Shown in pieces: positions 36,825-50,163 of a stretch of DNA of 64,000 nucleotides. How positions within the stretch are numbered: position 1 is the first letter of the stretch; every line of letters starts with the position of its first letter. Under the pieces are notes generated by a model. That model had not been told where the DNA came from and ran no database searches. It saw nothing but the letters and a program-made list of their open reading frames with translations. A program made the position numbers and the translations under genes. Origin of the DNA: Archilochus colubris (taxonomy: Eukaryota; Chordata; Aves; Apodiformes; Trochilidae); assembly GCA_023079485.1 (NCBI GenBank), contig CM041115.1, positions 27,777,505 to 27,841,504 on the forward strand, in the 5' to 3' direction.

Positions 36825-37868
36825 AGTGGATTAAGAACTGGCTTGGTGGTTGCACCCAAACAGTCGCTGTCAATGGGTCATTGTCCAAGTGGAGTCCATT
36901 GACAAGAGAAGTCCCACAAGGACCAGTGTTGGAACTGGTCCTGTTCAACATCTTCGTTGCTGACATGGATGATGGCATTGAATGCACCATTGGCAAGTTC
37001 ACTGATGACCCCAAGCTGTGTGGTGCAGCTGACACACTGGAGGGAGGGATGCCATCCAGAGGGACCTTGGCAGGCTGGAGAGGTGGGCCCATGCCAACCT
37101 CATGAAGTTCAACAAGACCAAGTTGAGGCAATCCCAAGCACCAATATGGGCTGAGCAGTGACTGCTTGAGAGCAGCCCTGAAGAAAAGGACTTGGGGGTA
37201 CTGGTGGATGAGAAGTTCAACATGAGCTATCAGTGTACACCTGCAGCCCAGAAAACCAACCAGATCCTTGGCTGCACCAAGAGAAGCATGGCCAGCAGGT
37301 CCAGGGAAGTGATTCTGCCCCTCTACTCTGCTCTCAGGAGATCCCATGTGGAGTACTGCATCCAGTTCTGGAGCTCTTATACAAAAGAGATATGGATGGG
37401 CTGGAGTGCGTCCAGAGAAGGCCCACGAGGATGATCAGAGGGATGGAGCACCTCTCCTATGCAGACAGACTGAGAGAGTTGGGGTTATTCAGGTTGGAGA
37501 GGAGAAGGCTCTGAGGACACCTTACTGTAGCCTTCTGGTATCTGAAAGGGGCCTACAAGAAAGCTGGTGAGGGACATTTTAGGATGTCAGGTAGGGATAG
37601 GACTAGGGGGATGGTTTCAAAGTAGAGCAGGGTAGATTTAGTTTAGATATTAGGAAAGAGTTCTTCACCATAAGGGTGGTGAAATACTGAACAGATTGCC
37701 CAGAGAGGTGGTGGAAGGAAGCCCCATCCATGGAAATTTTTAAGGCTGGGATGGATGGGGTTTTGAGCAATCTGATCTAGTGGGAGGTGTTCCTGCCCAT
37801 GGCAGGGTTGTTGGAACTAGATGACCTTAAAGGTCATTTCCAACCCAGAAAATTCTATGATTCTATGA
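36825..37868 (+). repeat. CR1 LINE, younger copy nested in opposite orientation
   Basis: The copy starts in RT at WIKNWLGG and continues with EVPQGPVLELVLFNIF (about 36919-36960) and CTIGKFTDDPKL, in which the catalytic DD is preserved (about 36990-37015). It then runs through the [20 protein letters not shown] segment, the ORF2 end, the 3'-UTR and two octamers at 37853-37868. Frameshifts occur after about 37100 and 37370. It lies inside an older minus-strand CR1, so an inverted repeat of CR1 halves flanks and includes it. Confidence 0.94.
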
Positions 37869-38730
37869 AAAATCCCTACCCCTTTCTTGTAGGCCTCCTT
37901 CAGATACTGGAAGTCCCCTTCAGATATAAAGTCACCTTGAAGCCTCCTCTTCTCCAGACTGAACAACCCCAACTTCTTTTGTTTGTCTTCATAGAGAGGT
38001 GCTCAAGCCCTTTGATCATTTTAGTGGACATTTCTATGTCCTTCTTATGCTGGAGATTCCAGAACTGGACACAGAACACCAGGTGGGGTCTCACAAGAGC
38101 AGAGTAGAAGGGGTAAGTCATCTTCCTTGACTGTCTATCTGTGCTTCTTTTGATGCAGCTCAGAACACGGTTGGCCTTGCTGGGCTGCAAGCACACATCT
38201 GACAGCTCGTGTTAAGCTTCTGGTCCACCACTACTCCCAAGTCCTTCTTCTCAGGGCTGCCCTTAATCTTTTCTCCCCCCAACCTGAATTTGTATAGTTT
38301 CCAAGACAATCTGCTCCATGATCTTTCCAGGCACAGATGTGAGATTGACTGGCCTATAGTTCCCTGAGCCCCTTTTTAACTCTGAAAACGGGGGTTGTTT
38401 CTCCTTCTCCATCAGTGAGAACTTCACCAGACCATCATGATTTCCCACATATGGTAGATATTAGCTAAGCAACTTCATCAGTCAGTTGCCACAAGACCTG
38501 CAGATGGATCTCAACTGGTCTCACAGACTTCTGTACCTTCAGGTTCCTTACATGGTCTTGAAATTGATCTAACCCCACCCTGTGTGGTTCTTTATTCTCC
38601 CTTACCATACCTTTTCCTTCTGTGACCTGGGCAGTATGGCTTGAGCACTCGCTCGTGAAGACTGAGGCAAAACAAGTTGTTGAGTACCTCAGTCTTCTTC
38701 ATGTATCTGATCCTTGGGCAAAATAGGATT
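37869..38730 (-). repeat. CR1 LINE, outer copy, 5' segment with internal deletion
   Basis: This resumes the minus-strand copy of 36518 (TTTCTTGTAGGCCTCCTTCAG) through the ORF2 C-terminus and RT thumb region to about 38265. It then jumps directly to the RT N-terminal segment ([20 protein letters not shown], about 38300-38365), so the RT palm with both catalytic motifs is deleted. It fades near 38730 in the region upstream of RT. Confidence 0.92.
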
Positions 38731-41345
38731 ATCTAGCAGTGTTTCAAAACTCATCTCTTGAGTTTTAGGCCCCAGATGATGAGTGTGCACTTGCTGTTTT
38801 GTGGCCACATGCCAAACCTCCGTTCACCCTCCACTGAATCCCGCTACACTTCATATATGAGCAACATATTCCACCAGCCACTCCCACTTCTCCTGTCTTC
38901 CATCTTCCTCCTTTCCCAGGACTCATACCTCACCTACCCCATCAGAAAATATCCTTCTCTTCCTTAAAGTCAGCACAAGCAGAGGAAGCATTTAGAGTAT
39001 GCAGAGACAAGCCTTTCCTGCTCAAGCCATGACTTCTAACCATAATAAGGAATCATACTTTGAAGCATCACCCACATGAAGCAGGACCTCACATTCACAC
39101 AAAAAAATCTTCTCTCCAAAGCATGGTCTTGTCTACACAGGTTAATATTTTGATTCTGATTTCTTTGCAACAACATTTTCAGTTAGAAATCATCCAGAAA
39201 GAAAGCCAAACTCAGCAAGGCATGTGCTTTGAAAAAGTCACTCCTTTCATTCAGGAATTGTGCAGACCTCAAAATTTCAAGACAAGTCTTGGAAAAAACA
39301 TGGGGAAAAAAGTTTCATGAAAGGAGCAGGGAAAGTCTGCCATATAGATGAATGATAGATTGTAAAGACACCCATTATCTCAAACAAAAGCTAGAAGAGG
39401 ATGCATGAGAGATGCATGTTAGTCTTCAGAACCCTGGCTTCAGCATTCAGAGGGGTTTTTTATATGTATTTATTACCAATGCAGAAGATCAACATGTACA
39501 CTGAAAAGTTATTTGGACCATCATTTCCTCTGAATTGCACTGCATATACAATGGCCTGAATAACCGACCAGATAGTAGTGATATGCCACAGAAGACAGCA
39601 TACACAAGCCAGGTAATTATTTGGTGTGATCCTTTAAGAGTTTAGAGTGTAGAAACAAATAACAAGCTATTTCCTTGATCACGGTTTCCACGTTCAACAC
39701 CTGAGCAGCTCAAAGCTGACCAGAACTGTCACATCTCTGCTCACACTCACCATCAGCTGCTACATTTGCCATCTGGCTGGTTTCTACACCTTACTCTAGC
39801 ACACCCAACAAACTTGTTGCTTTGAGCTAGTTTGCACCACAGCACAGTTAGTGCCCTGACCTTTCTATTGTGATCAAGAAGCTATTGAGCAAAACAGGTG
39901 GCTTCCAGTGTTTTGACTTATTACATAAAAGAGGATATGTTGCTTTCCTTTAGTTTACAGAGATCCTTATCTGTTAAATGATCCTTACCTGTTAAATCTC
40001 TTAAACCACTAGGGCTTTAAAGGATGATAAGATTACAAAAGCTACTAAATACAAGGTATAAAGGTGTATATTATGCATACAGTAGAGCTCTCAGTGTTCA
40101 GAAAGCCTCTTTCTGACTGAACTATTTCAAATACTATGCATTGTGAAGCACGCAGATCAAGGAAGACTTCCCCCTCCCTTATATGCTGAAGCTGGTAAGA
40201 GCTAACATTTTTGAAAGGCACTTGTTTGACTGGATATTATACATCTATCTTTAGATAGCTTTAGAAAAGAGAAATGTGAGCTGAGTTCTTTGCAGTGAAG
40301 GTTGTACCAATGCTAGCCATTCACATGCATGCAGAAATACCCAAAATCACCTCAGTACTATGAACTGAAAATAAATCTAGTTAATAAATTATGTCACCTT
40401 AAAGAACTATCCTTCTGAAATGTGCAGATAAACCTAAACCATACAGTTGAAGAATACCTGAATCTTGACACAAATTACACAAGTGGCAAACATATGTATT
40501 ACTAATTAGATATAATTAAAGTGACTTAATTTTTCCCTAAATGTCTGTGAGCTTGGCATGCATAGCAAGATACTAGAAAAAAAAAAGAAAGAGTGAGGAC
40601 AGCAAAAATAAGCGCAGGAAATTAGCTCTGAAAAATGACATACAGCTATGTTGTTACATAATATTGAAACAATCAAGTGCTTAAATAGCTCCAAGTTTCA
40701 GGAGCAGGATAATGTGCCAGCACTACCAGCTGCCAGGCAACACATAACAGTTCTCAGAAAAGTGGGGAGCTTATGCCTAATGCAGGCTTAATATCAGAGT
40801 AACTAAGAGAGCCTAGCTTTAATATGTGGTTAATTCTAAATTGCCTTTGGTTTGGCCGAAGAGTACATTTTTAATAGAAGTGCAAGAACATAATAATTTA
40901 TCTTTGCAGAATAGCTGGATGAACAGAACTATGCTGTCAGTTAAAAATGTTCTTTAAAACTGATTATTATACCAATAAGCTACTTCAGTACAAGGGATAT
41001 TGTACTAGTACTGGTAATTATTTGGAGTTTTTGGTGGTGGAACAGAGAAAGCAGCTTAGTTTTTCTCTACCTTTAATTGGTTTAAAAGAGAAAAAAGCTA
41101 TCAAAATGAAGGGTGTTGTAGTGGTGTAAAAGTGGAGTAAAATAATATGTAAGAGCATTCAGTCACTACTAACAGCTCAAAGGAAATCAATGTCACTCAG
41201 GGCAGGAAAAATAAAGCAGAATGGAACATTGTAACAAAAGTTGTTAAGATAATCATCCTGCGAAAACAGAGCTCCATACTGAGCTCAAACAAAAAAGAAA
41301 ATTAAATATCGAATGTCAAAGATGCTATAACACCCAGCAAGTTAA
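38731..41345. other. unrecognised non-coding stretch with an 18-bp tandem duplication
   Basis: No gene or repeat family recognised. GATCCTTATCTGTTAAAT at 39962-39979 is followed immediately by a copy with one change at 39980-39997. Confidence 0.5.
39962..39997. repeat. 18-bp tandem duplication
   Basis: Two adjacent 18-bp copies differing at one base (T/C), seen directly. Confidence 0.95.
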
Positions 41346-42083
41346 GACATTACTGAGTGGCAGGCAAGTTGGCTGAGAGAGGTGCCTCCCTCCTGTGGGA
41401 CTCTCCTCTCCTTACCCCAAAACTGCTCCAGTCTATGGGAGCCTGGCACCTCCTGGCTCCCTGAGGCTGATTTGGGTGGACAGACCACCTGGCCAGGGAG
41501 CAGTGGTGCAGTGGGGTGGCAGAAGGACTCTGCCGGGAAGCTTCCCACCCCAGGAGCTCCCCAGGGCTTCCCAGACCCACTTGACTGGAACGAGAGCCCT
41601 GCAGGACAGGAGGCAGTGGCTGAGATCAGGCCTTCTGCACGGAGGCTGCCTGGCTTCTCCAAAGGGCATATCCCAGATGGAGGAGGTGGTCACCCTCCAC
41701 CAGCAGTCATGTTGGAACAGGGAAAAAAATGTAAGGAGTGCTCCCCGTGAGGAGGAAAGCGGGAGAAACGTGTTGTGGTGAACTGACCCTAAACTCTGAC
41801 TCTTCATCCCCTGTGCTATTGAGGGGAGGCAGGAGGGAAGCAATTGGGCCTGGGAAGAAGGGAGGGGTGGAGAGAGGTATTAAGATCTGTCCGTGTTTTC
41901 TCTTTCTCCTAGCAGAGTAAATTAGGGCTTTTTTTCCCTTCCCAAGTTAAGTCTGTCTGTTTTTCCCTGTTACCACTGTCCTGATTAACTAGCATACATG
42001 TGTGTTTCTCCTCCCTATCCCATGATGAGGGATGATGAGTAAGTGGAGGCTGTTTTGATACTGGCTGGGCCTCAAACATGACA
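41346..42083 (+). mobile_element. solo-type ERVL LTR
   Basis: A GC-rich block (41350-41760) with a GTTGGAACAGGG / TGAGGAGGAAAGCGG junction is followed by GTGAACTGACCC, then GGGCCTGGGAAGAAGGGAGG, an AT-rich part, and an end GGCTGGGCCTCAAACATGACA. This order matches avian ERVL LTRs on the plus strand, and the terminal ACA at 42081-42083 fits an LTR 3' end. The 5' end is approximate. No internal retroviral sequence is recognised on either side, so it is probably a solo LTR left by recombination. The overlapping reading frames on both strands (up to 136 codons) reflect its GC content, not genes. Confidence 0.7.
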
Positions 42084-45000
42084 AAGCCTCAGTGCCCTGA
42101 AGACCAGAGAGTGCCCCTGTCACCAAAGAAGGGCACTGCAGAAACTGAAGTGGCATGAAGATAGAATTTAGCACCTGATGCAGAAGGGAGATGGGGCAAT
42201 CTCTGCATTGTTGTCTGCAAATGGATATGATGGAATACATTTGAAATGGGGGCCATATTATGAACCACCAGATCCACTCTTTTCTGGAACAACCTAGCAG
42301 CTCCAACAGGACGGGGAACTCTCTAATACAGAAGATTTCTGTTGTAGTGTAGTGGCAAATACCATTCTCTTGTCAAAGTGTTCACAGAGGTAGTTTTCAA
42401 CAGAAGCAATGCTACTGTGCTATTCACAAGTAGAGTGGCAAAGATCATCAGCTGTGTACTGGATCCCCTTAGGACTTCATGATGGGTCATGAGAAGAAGT
42501 GTTTGCTGGTCTGGGCAGAATAACTATTCTATTTCTACTGGTGAACAGGAGGATGCTGGATAGATGGATCCAACCCACAGACTTTGTTGGGTTACTATGC
42601 TAGCAAAGTACTGTGTAGATAACCACTCTGTACTGTTTGCTGTGCTGTGTGGCATTCATAGGAGAGGAATTATTTTTATGAACAGAGCATAAACTTAAGA
42701 AGAAAACACATATATCAAAGAATTCATATCCCAGATATAGAAGAGAAAAAGTACCATCAATCAGCCAGTGACAGATGCATTGAACCAGTAGCAACATCAT
42801 TATGTAACAGCTTCTGCCCACTGTTAGAAGAAACCACAGAGCACATGCATATCTTGCCCATTACAACCACCTCTGGTTCAAGGGCATAACACCAGCCTCT
42901 TTTCCCACATCACCTCTCTGAACAGGATTGACAGCACTCTGCTAGAAGGTAAAGACCTCTTGGTTTAAGTGATTCAGAAAGAGAAGGATGGGGGTACATG
43001 TCTGTCCAGCAACTTGGAAAGGTCCAGAGTCTTCCTTCTTCCAAGCAAGCAAAGAGAACAGGCAGAGAAGTCAGAAGAGGAGCTCTGTAGAGAAGGGAAG
43101 CATGAATCCAGGCAGATGGGTACACCATCATCAGGGTTCGTACCGGGTCTCAGGAGGAAAGGTGACAGTGGTGCACAGGAATCTCTGCACACCTATGCTC
43201 TCCACTGCTATGTGGTTCACTACCACCATACTCTTTTGTTTTACCAGGAGAGCAATTTTACCAGAGCTACTTCATTCTTTAAGATGCCATGCTCTATGAG
43301 CACCCCTGCACTCAGAAAAAGGATCTGAGAAAAACAAGTTATCTTCACATATTTAAAGCTGTCCAAAACATGAGGATGGGATTCTGAAAATCCATTATCA
43401 GGACACAGCTAAAATGTTGAACATTCTTTGAAAGAGACCTATGTTCTTCATCCCTGAGATGTCACTGACACAGAAGAATTGCCAGCTAGCTAACACAGGA
43501 TCAACTGATACACATTATTGCCCCCAAAGGAGGCATAACTGCACTAATCCTGTCTCCATAGTGATTTTTTATGATGACAGCTCATGCACTCCAAATTGTC
43601 ACAAAAAGCTCAGACTGTAAAAAGTAATGCTAGCATCAGGTAGCTGGCAGCATTTTTACCTTCACTCAGTAATCAGACTCAGTCCTTGCTCTCCTGCCAT
43701 GGGGAAACTGAGACACAGCCAGCATAGATCTCACCACATAAACCAATATGTATTGTTGAAAAGGTCTGAGAAGCAGTAGTCAGTAAAGTTATTTCTCTAA
43801 GCTACTTCTAGCCAGTTTTAGAGGATGGGGCTGCCTGTGTTTTTGGATTTGACCTCAGCTTCACAGGGCCCTCCAGTGTTTTTCCATTCATATAACAAAG
43901 TCCACGGAGCTTTTCATGATCAGCTAGGCTTAAGATTTTTCTAGTTAAATTTGTTGACCTTTTTTAGAATAGGGTAGGTAAGTCCTTAAGTGCAAATTTA
44001 CAAATTTTTTTCAGCACTTAAAGAGCCATTCTGATGTGTGAATACAAACATAGGGACATTAGAGCACATGGCTTTCCAGGCACACATCACACAAATGTAA
44101 CTATTTCTGTCAGTGTTACTTGTACAGCTACCATTTAGGAACCACATTAGGCATCAGCCACACAATATATATGGTATAATTTTAGGGAGAGATTTTGCAT
44201 CCTTTGCCTAAAAAAGAGCTGATGAACCTGCAAGAGCTTTACAGGAAGTGGTACTAAACAGAAGCTTTCTCCAAGTTCTTAAAAGCCACCCATGTTAGGA
44301 AACTGTCGCAGATTTCTCTAAACTGGCTTTCTAAAATATTTGTGGAAATCCTACTTTTCCTCTTCTTTCTCCATTTCTCAGTTACTCATACATATATATT
44401 TAAACATATTTTTCTTGAAGATATGCCTTTTTATTAACAAAAAGAGATTTTTCAAGTGTGTATCAATCTTAATGATCAGTGAAATGCTTTTCTGACTCCA
44501 GTATGTAATTTCCATGGGAAAAAAAAAAAAAAAAAAGTCTGAAAAAACTCTGAAAATTAGATTAAAAGCTAATGAGAAAGTCTAAAAAATCATAAATCAT
44601 TCCAAATTGCTCTTCTCATGCAAGATTCAGCAATTTCTTACTCCTATCACATCAGCATTCAGAAAAAACACTCCACAAGGATTTGTCTTTGCAAACAGCT
44701 AAAAGAAACTGAACTAGGTCACACTTAGCAGCTCACCAACTATCTCTCCATACATACCACTTAAGTCCCACACAACTCACAACTACAGGAGTTTATTTTC
44801 CTAAAGACAACAGAGAGCATCTCTGCCAGTGGAACACCTGAGGCTGTACTGCTCATAAATAACTGTGAGATGGAGAAGTTGATGTGTTTTCTTGAGAATA
44901 TGCATCACATCAATTGAAGGTGCTCTTGAGGGAACTAAATATAAGCCACAACAATTTAACTGAGCAGCCTCAGCCCCTCTTTTCCTGGAGTCTCTGGGGT

Positions 45001-48000
45001 AAAGCCGAATGAAGTATAATTAATGTTTCTGGGAACTGATAAACAAATCAGGGGGGTAGGGTGGGAACTGGGATTTCTGTGTCCTTTAAATGTAGGCTTA
45101 TCTGAGGTGAGAGCTAATAAATATTTCGGGGAGTGCTTATCTCTTGAAAATTGTTTTCATTCTGAAGCAGAGTTTCTCTAGAGAAAAGCTGTGTCACTCA
45201 AGAAGTAGAAGGATCATTTTTTCTTAAAAGCAGGTGTGCCAAAAAATATACTACCACAAGAAATTTTTAAGTTAAAACCATGTATGTTTATTGACTTAAA
45301 GCCAAATGTGTCTAAAATTGAGATGTTCTTTGTATTCAAGTTTTCTGAATGGTAGTTATAGCATCTCTCCCTTCTGAGATTGCAGGGAAATATTAAGTAT
45401 CACAGGACAACACTCTGCTCACATACTGTAAGAAATAGTACACAGTATTCTAGTTTTACAAGCCAATAAAATATTCATGAAGACTAATCTACAACTGAAC
45501 TGGAGTCTACAACTTCATTTTTAATTCCCATCACACTGCACAGCAGTCAAAGCTAGAAATAAGTGGATGATACTGGTCTGGAAGGAAGGAAGTGAGTTTC
45601 AAGGGGTTTTGGAGACCAGTGTCTGGAAGTAGTCAATAATGCTTTAAGTACTGAAGATGGGGACATAGTAATCAGTGCTGTTCTAAGGGCTTTGAGGAGT
45701 TTCAAATAGTGCAAGGAACAGGAAAAAGCCAGTGGGGTGTGAAGAGACTGGGAATGGGTTTCTCCCATCACTCTTTCATGAGCTGTGCCCTTCTTCAATC
45801 CCATCTGCTGTCGGTCCATCCCTATCTGCTCCCTCCATACTCCCCCAGAAATTGTTCTCAGCTGAAAGTTTCCATTCTTTTCAGAATTAACTATGCATAT
45901 ATAATTTCATTAAGATGGTTAATAAAAATAAACATATCTTAAACCCAAGTTCACTTCAGTGAATTTGCTGCAATGTATAGCAAGAACACAAAATTCTACA
46001 CCTCAAACAAATGCTGTAGTCTATGTAGTAGTTACTGCCCTTGACTTTCTTCTGGAACAAGCTTTCACATGATACACGTCGCATCTCCCACTACACTTTA
46101 CCACTCAGTTTGTAGTCCCATGAGCACATACATCTTAGGGATGCCTGGTGGTGATATTCATGTTTGCCTCCTGCCCTAAATTTGGACTGTAAAGATTCTG
46201 TGATCTACTTTCAGTCTCACTGCTAGTACAATATTCCTTATCACAAGCATAAAGAAAATGCTTCTGACACACCTTCTGCAAAACATGTGCTGGAGTGACA
46301 AGGTTCAATTATTTGTTTTCCATTTTGTTTCATACTAGTAGGCACAAATTACTTCACATGTTTATCTGAATTCCTGGTTGACCAGATGCACAAGGCTTTC
46401 CTAGCTACAAGCAGCATGACTCTTTCTGCAGTTTCAAATGTTTGTATGCTGCACAGTTCAACACTGAAAGACTTCTAGGAAGTATTGTACTACATGTATT
46501 TTGTCACAGTGAGATGTGTGCAACTAAAGCCACTGCTGTTGTTGACAGCCAGACACACGTATTTCCCCCTTCCCTGATGTGGTGGCCAAAATGAGCAAAG
46601 CCCTACTCTAGGTGGGTAGCCCATGCAGGATTATCCTGGCTGTCCACAAAAAGCTCGCTTGACCTGGCATTTGTCCCCTGCACGGAGGAGCACAACGTGT
46701 TTGGTATTCTCCAAACACACAGAAAGTGAGTTAATGTCATTGTTCTCCCAGCAGATAGGCATAACTCTGAGCTGATGAGAGGCTGTGATTGGACATAGCT
46801 TCCTGCAACAATACGCACAACTGTGAGAGTTGAAAGTTGGAAGTATCTCATTTCTGAGCTTCCATGCTTCTAGTTAAAATACCTGCCCTGCTGCCAATCT
46901 TGCTTTTTCCAAACTAGATTAGTTTTAAGACATTTCCATGGCTTCAAAAAAGCATTCCTTATGTCAGGCCTAAAGCATCTGGCACAACCACGAATATGTG
47001 CCTGGCAAAGGTGTGATCACAGCCCCTGGTCCAACAATTTATTCTTTTCTTTCTCCATAAGCACAGATAGATACATAGCTGGGATCAGCCTCACTCTTCT
47101 CTAGTGACAAGTTTTGAAGAGCAATTAGACTAACACTTAGATGGATGTGTAAGGCAGGGGAGACTTATTGTTGGCAAATGCCAAGAATGTGGCATTTTTG
47201 GCTACACAGCAGCCTAGAAGGTGGAATGGAGCAGCACGGCAGCAGAATTATCTGATTATTGACTGCTTTGGTGCTGCACAATGATGAGATGCTTGTGATT
47301 CAAACTTCTGCAGTGCTTAGTTGGTCACTTGCTTTGCCTGAGGAATCATTCTGCAGCCTTAATGCTGCTACATGTTTATCTCTTCTCACTTAAATGGCTG
47401 GCCCAGGTAGTCATTTCTGCCAGCCAGTGTGCTACCCTCTTGGAAAGGCTGTAGTTCCCAGAATTCAAAAAACAAAACAGAACTTATGGCACTTGACTGT
47501 ACATAGTCCTCTGCAACCCAATTGTCCCTTTCTCTCTTAGGGCTGTTGTCCATTAATGCTATAGTTATGCAACATTGGGTTTTACCTTTCATCTTTTACC
47601 AGCAGCAACTGCACTTAGAGATGACTCATTAATGAAAATCTCTCTTGAGAATAAATACCATTCTTATTCACAGACATGATAAAACAGCATTTACCCACCC
47701 ACAGAAGCTGCAGCCTACCCTCAAGCCCCAGTGACTTGATACAAATTGACAAATCTAAGAGTCTGTCATCTTCCTGTTTTTTTCAATTATTTATCATTGA
47801 GTGGCTATTTCCCCTGAAATGTTTGTCATCTTTTCTATGGATTTCATCTCCCTTTTAGCAGTGGCTTTCTTTCATTTGAAAGAAATTATTTAAAATGTAT
47901 TATAGAACAAAATTAAGAGTGCACCTACATTTGGAAACATGTCATAGTGACATGAAAGTTGGGTTTTTTTTCCAGAAATCTCTAGGTAAATTGAGCACAT

Positions 48001-48780
48001 TCACTGCAATTAAAATTGCAGCTCAAATGTTCCATGTATTAAACTCATTTAAAAAAACCTTTCTGTTAAGCAGAGTTTATCTGTAAATTTATCTGTTAAA
48101 ACTATACCTATATCTACATTAGGCAGTTTTAGTGCTTTCAAGATTTATTAATTATCTTTCAACTGCATTCCAACTAGCACAGGTAAGTACTTCCCAAATA
48201 AAATCAGCAAGACTTGAATCTAGCAATTTTCTCTGTCAGAAACAGCCAAAAAAAGCAATTAAAACACCATGTCTGTATGTAAAATGCAAATTTTACATAC
48301 AATAATGAACCAATAATGTCCTTTCTTTTCCAGGAAGATGGCATATCAGTTCTACAAGACAGGAAGGGATTCTTGTAGATAACCTCATCAGATCTCCGCT
48401 CAGACCAAGATAAATTTTCTCCAGGATGCTGAGGGCCTTGTTCAGTTGAGTTCTGAGTACCACCAAGGACAGAGTGTTTGGCAGCCCTCACAGTGCAGTA
48501 AAAAACCCACAATGTCTGGTTAGAATTTTCTTTGTTGCATCTTGTGTCTGTTGTCCCTTTTCCTAACCCTGCACACCCTGGCTGGCATAAAAGAAAGCAA
48601 AAACCCCAGAGTGACACTGTGAGACTGAAATGGGGTAGTCAAAGCCAGTTAAGAATGCAGAAAGAATTCTCCCCTGAGGAATTTCCAGTCTGGGAAAACC
48701 TGCAGTGCCTCATCTGAGGCTCATCCAAAGGTTAGGGACTTTTATGCTTTCTCCTACTGGTTTCCCAAGGAGTTGTTTGC
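42084..48780. other. long unrecognised non-coding stretch
   Basis: No gene recognised. A run of 19 A lies at 44519-44537. Frames up to 137 codons (48204-48617 minus) and 119 codons (42969-43328) show no domain and overlap frames on the other strand. Confidence 0.5.
44519..44537. repeat. A19 homopolymer
   Basis: Nineteen A in a row. The sequence to its left is not a recognised retroposon. Confidence 0.95.
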
Positions 48781-48789
48781 TTTTTGGTG

Positions 48790-48907
48790 AGGTTTTTGTT
48801 TGGTTGGTTGGTTTGGTTTGGTTTTATGCTGGGTTTTTTTGCTTGGTTGGTTTTGTTGTTGTTGTTGTCGTTGTTTTGGTTTGGTTTGGTTTGGTTTGGT
48901 TTGGTTT
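48790..48907. repeat. G/T-rich simple repeats including (TTTGG)n and (GTT)n
   Basis: GGTTGGTTGG and TTTGG units at about 48800-48825, (GTT)n around 48852-48873, then about six TTTGG pentamers at 48876-48907. The strand asymmetry (G/T against A/C) is complete over more than 100 bases. The 60-79 codon frames here, rich in V/G/F or K/P/Q/T, are products of the repeat. Confidence 0.93.
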
Positions 48908-50047
48908 CCTAATTGTCCAACCGTACCTCCTTCTCTGACCTGCTGGGAACAAAATATTTGTAACCCTCCTGACGCAATGAAAAATGAAGCCATATAACTA
49001 GAGGCAGCTACTATGTGATGATCACAGTATTTACATTGGATTCTTTCATTGACCCTAATGTTTGCTTTGTCAAAGGTACACTATTACTTGACACTTGGAT
49101 CATGTAAGTCAACATGAAGATGCAGGTCAAGATAAAGCCCTGAGAATGTTATATTTCTTTTGCATTGCAATGTATTTCCTTTCTTGGGAATTACTCCAAA
49201 ACAGATGGTAGGGTAAAAAGCTAAGCTGTAGAAGTGCACGCTGCCAGTAGTAGAGCATTTTATGAGAAGTCAAGCCAAGTATCTCAGACACAAAAAACCT
49301 CCATAACACTACTGTCCAAAAAGTTCTTCAAGAAAGCAATAAAAGTGATATTTTAGATGAAATCTGTGAAAAAGTAACTTAGTAATTTAAGTAATTTAAT
49401 AGTAACAGTGATTTAAGCACTGGTTATAAACTAATTTGAAATATTTCTGTCAAAAAATGTCCAATTTCATTCTTAACTTTTCCTTCATATTTCAGAGATA
49501 GGATATGAGGATGCAACAGCTTCTTAAGACAGAGTTCACACTTCTGGATGAAGAATAACCAAATGTACCTTCATTCATAAGAGCATGCTAATTTAACCAG
49601 GTAATGTGACATAGGCTGATCTCACTTTATTAGTAAGTTCTATGTAAGTGCCACTGAGAAATGTCAGGGAACAGTTTCCTATGATGTTAAGAGCTCTCTT
49701 AGCCCCTCATCTCTGGCACAGACTGTATCCTACCTATTGCATAGCCTACCACCAGCCCAGACATGGTTTAAATAAGAAATTTCAGCTGCAGTGAGGCATC
49801 CCCTGCTCCATCCTTTATGCCAGCCTGTCCCTCTGGAGGTGTACTGCTGTCAAACCCAACTCCACTCTCTGCCAGCCCATGTAGTGTACCAGGGATCCTC
49901 AGAGAGTGCTTCCAGCAGAGGCAAGGGATCACCAACAAAGGCAGGGCCAGCAGTAGGGACAGGAGTTTTAAATGCCACGTACATGCCATGCTCTGGGGAA
50001 ATGCTATAGCAGCCTTTCAGTCCCTGAAGGGGTAAAAAGCTAGAGAA
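48908..50047. other. unrecognised non-coding stretch
   Basis: No gene or repeat family recognised. The minus-strand 73-codon frame at 49768-49989 has a hydrophobic start like a signal peptide, but it overlaps two plus-strand frames and has no other support. Confidence 0.45.
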
Positions 50048-50163
50048 GGACTTTTTGCAAGGGCATGTAGTAATAGAACAAGTGAGAATGGTTTTAAGCC
50101 GAAAGAATGCAGATTTAGATTATATATTAGGAAGAAATTCTTTATTGTGGGGCTGGTGAGACA
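50048..50163 (+). repeat. CR1 LINE internal fragment
   Basis: CTTTTTGCAAGGGCATGTAG and TTAGGAAGAAATTCTTTA belong to the last part of CR1 ORF2 and its UTR side on the plus strand. Both ends are lost; there is no octamer tail. Confidence 0.8.

Noticed and set aside
36814..37347. 177-codon minus-strand frame
   Set aside because: It is antisense to the plus-strand CR1 reverse transcriptase; a mirror frame of the repeat.
41350..41843. Overlapping frames of 104-136 codons on both strands in GC-rich DNA
   Set aside because: The region reads as an ERVL-type LTR; open frames on both strands are expected from its low AT content.
48204..48617. 137-codon minus-strand frame
   Set aside because: No recognisable domain or family, low-complexity hydrophobic end, no supporting context.
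49768..49989. Minus-strand 73-codon frame with a signal-peptide-like hydrophobic start
   Set aside because: No domain, no splice or promoter context, and two equally long plus-strand frames over the same bases; composition alone explains the hydrophobic start.
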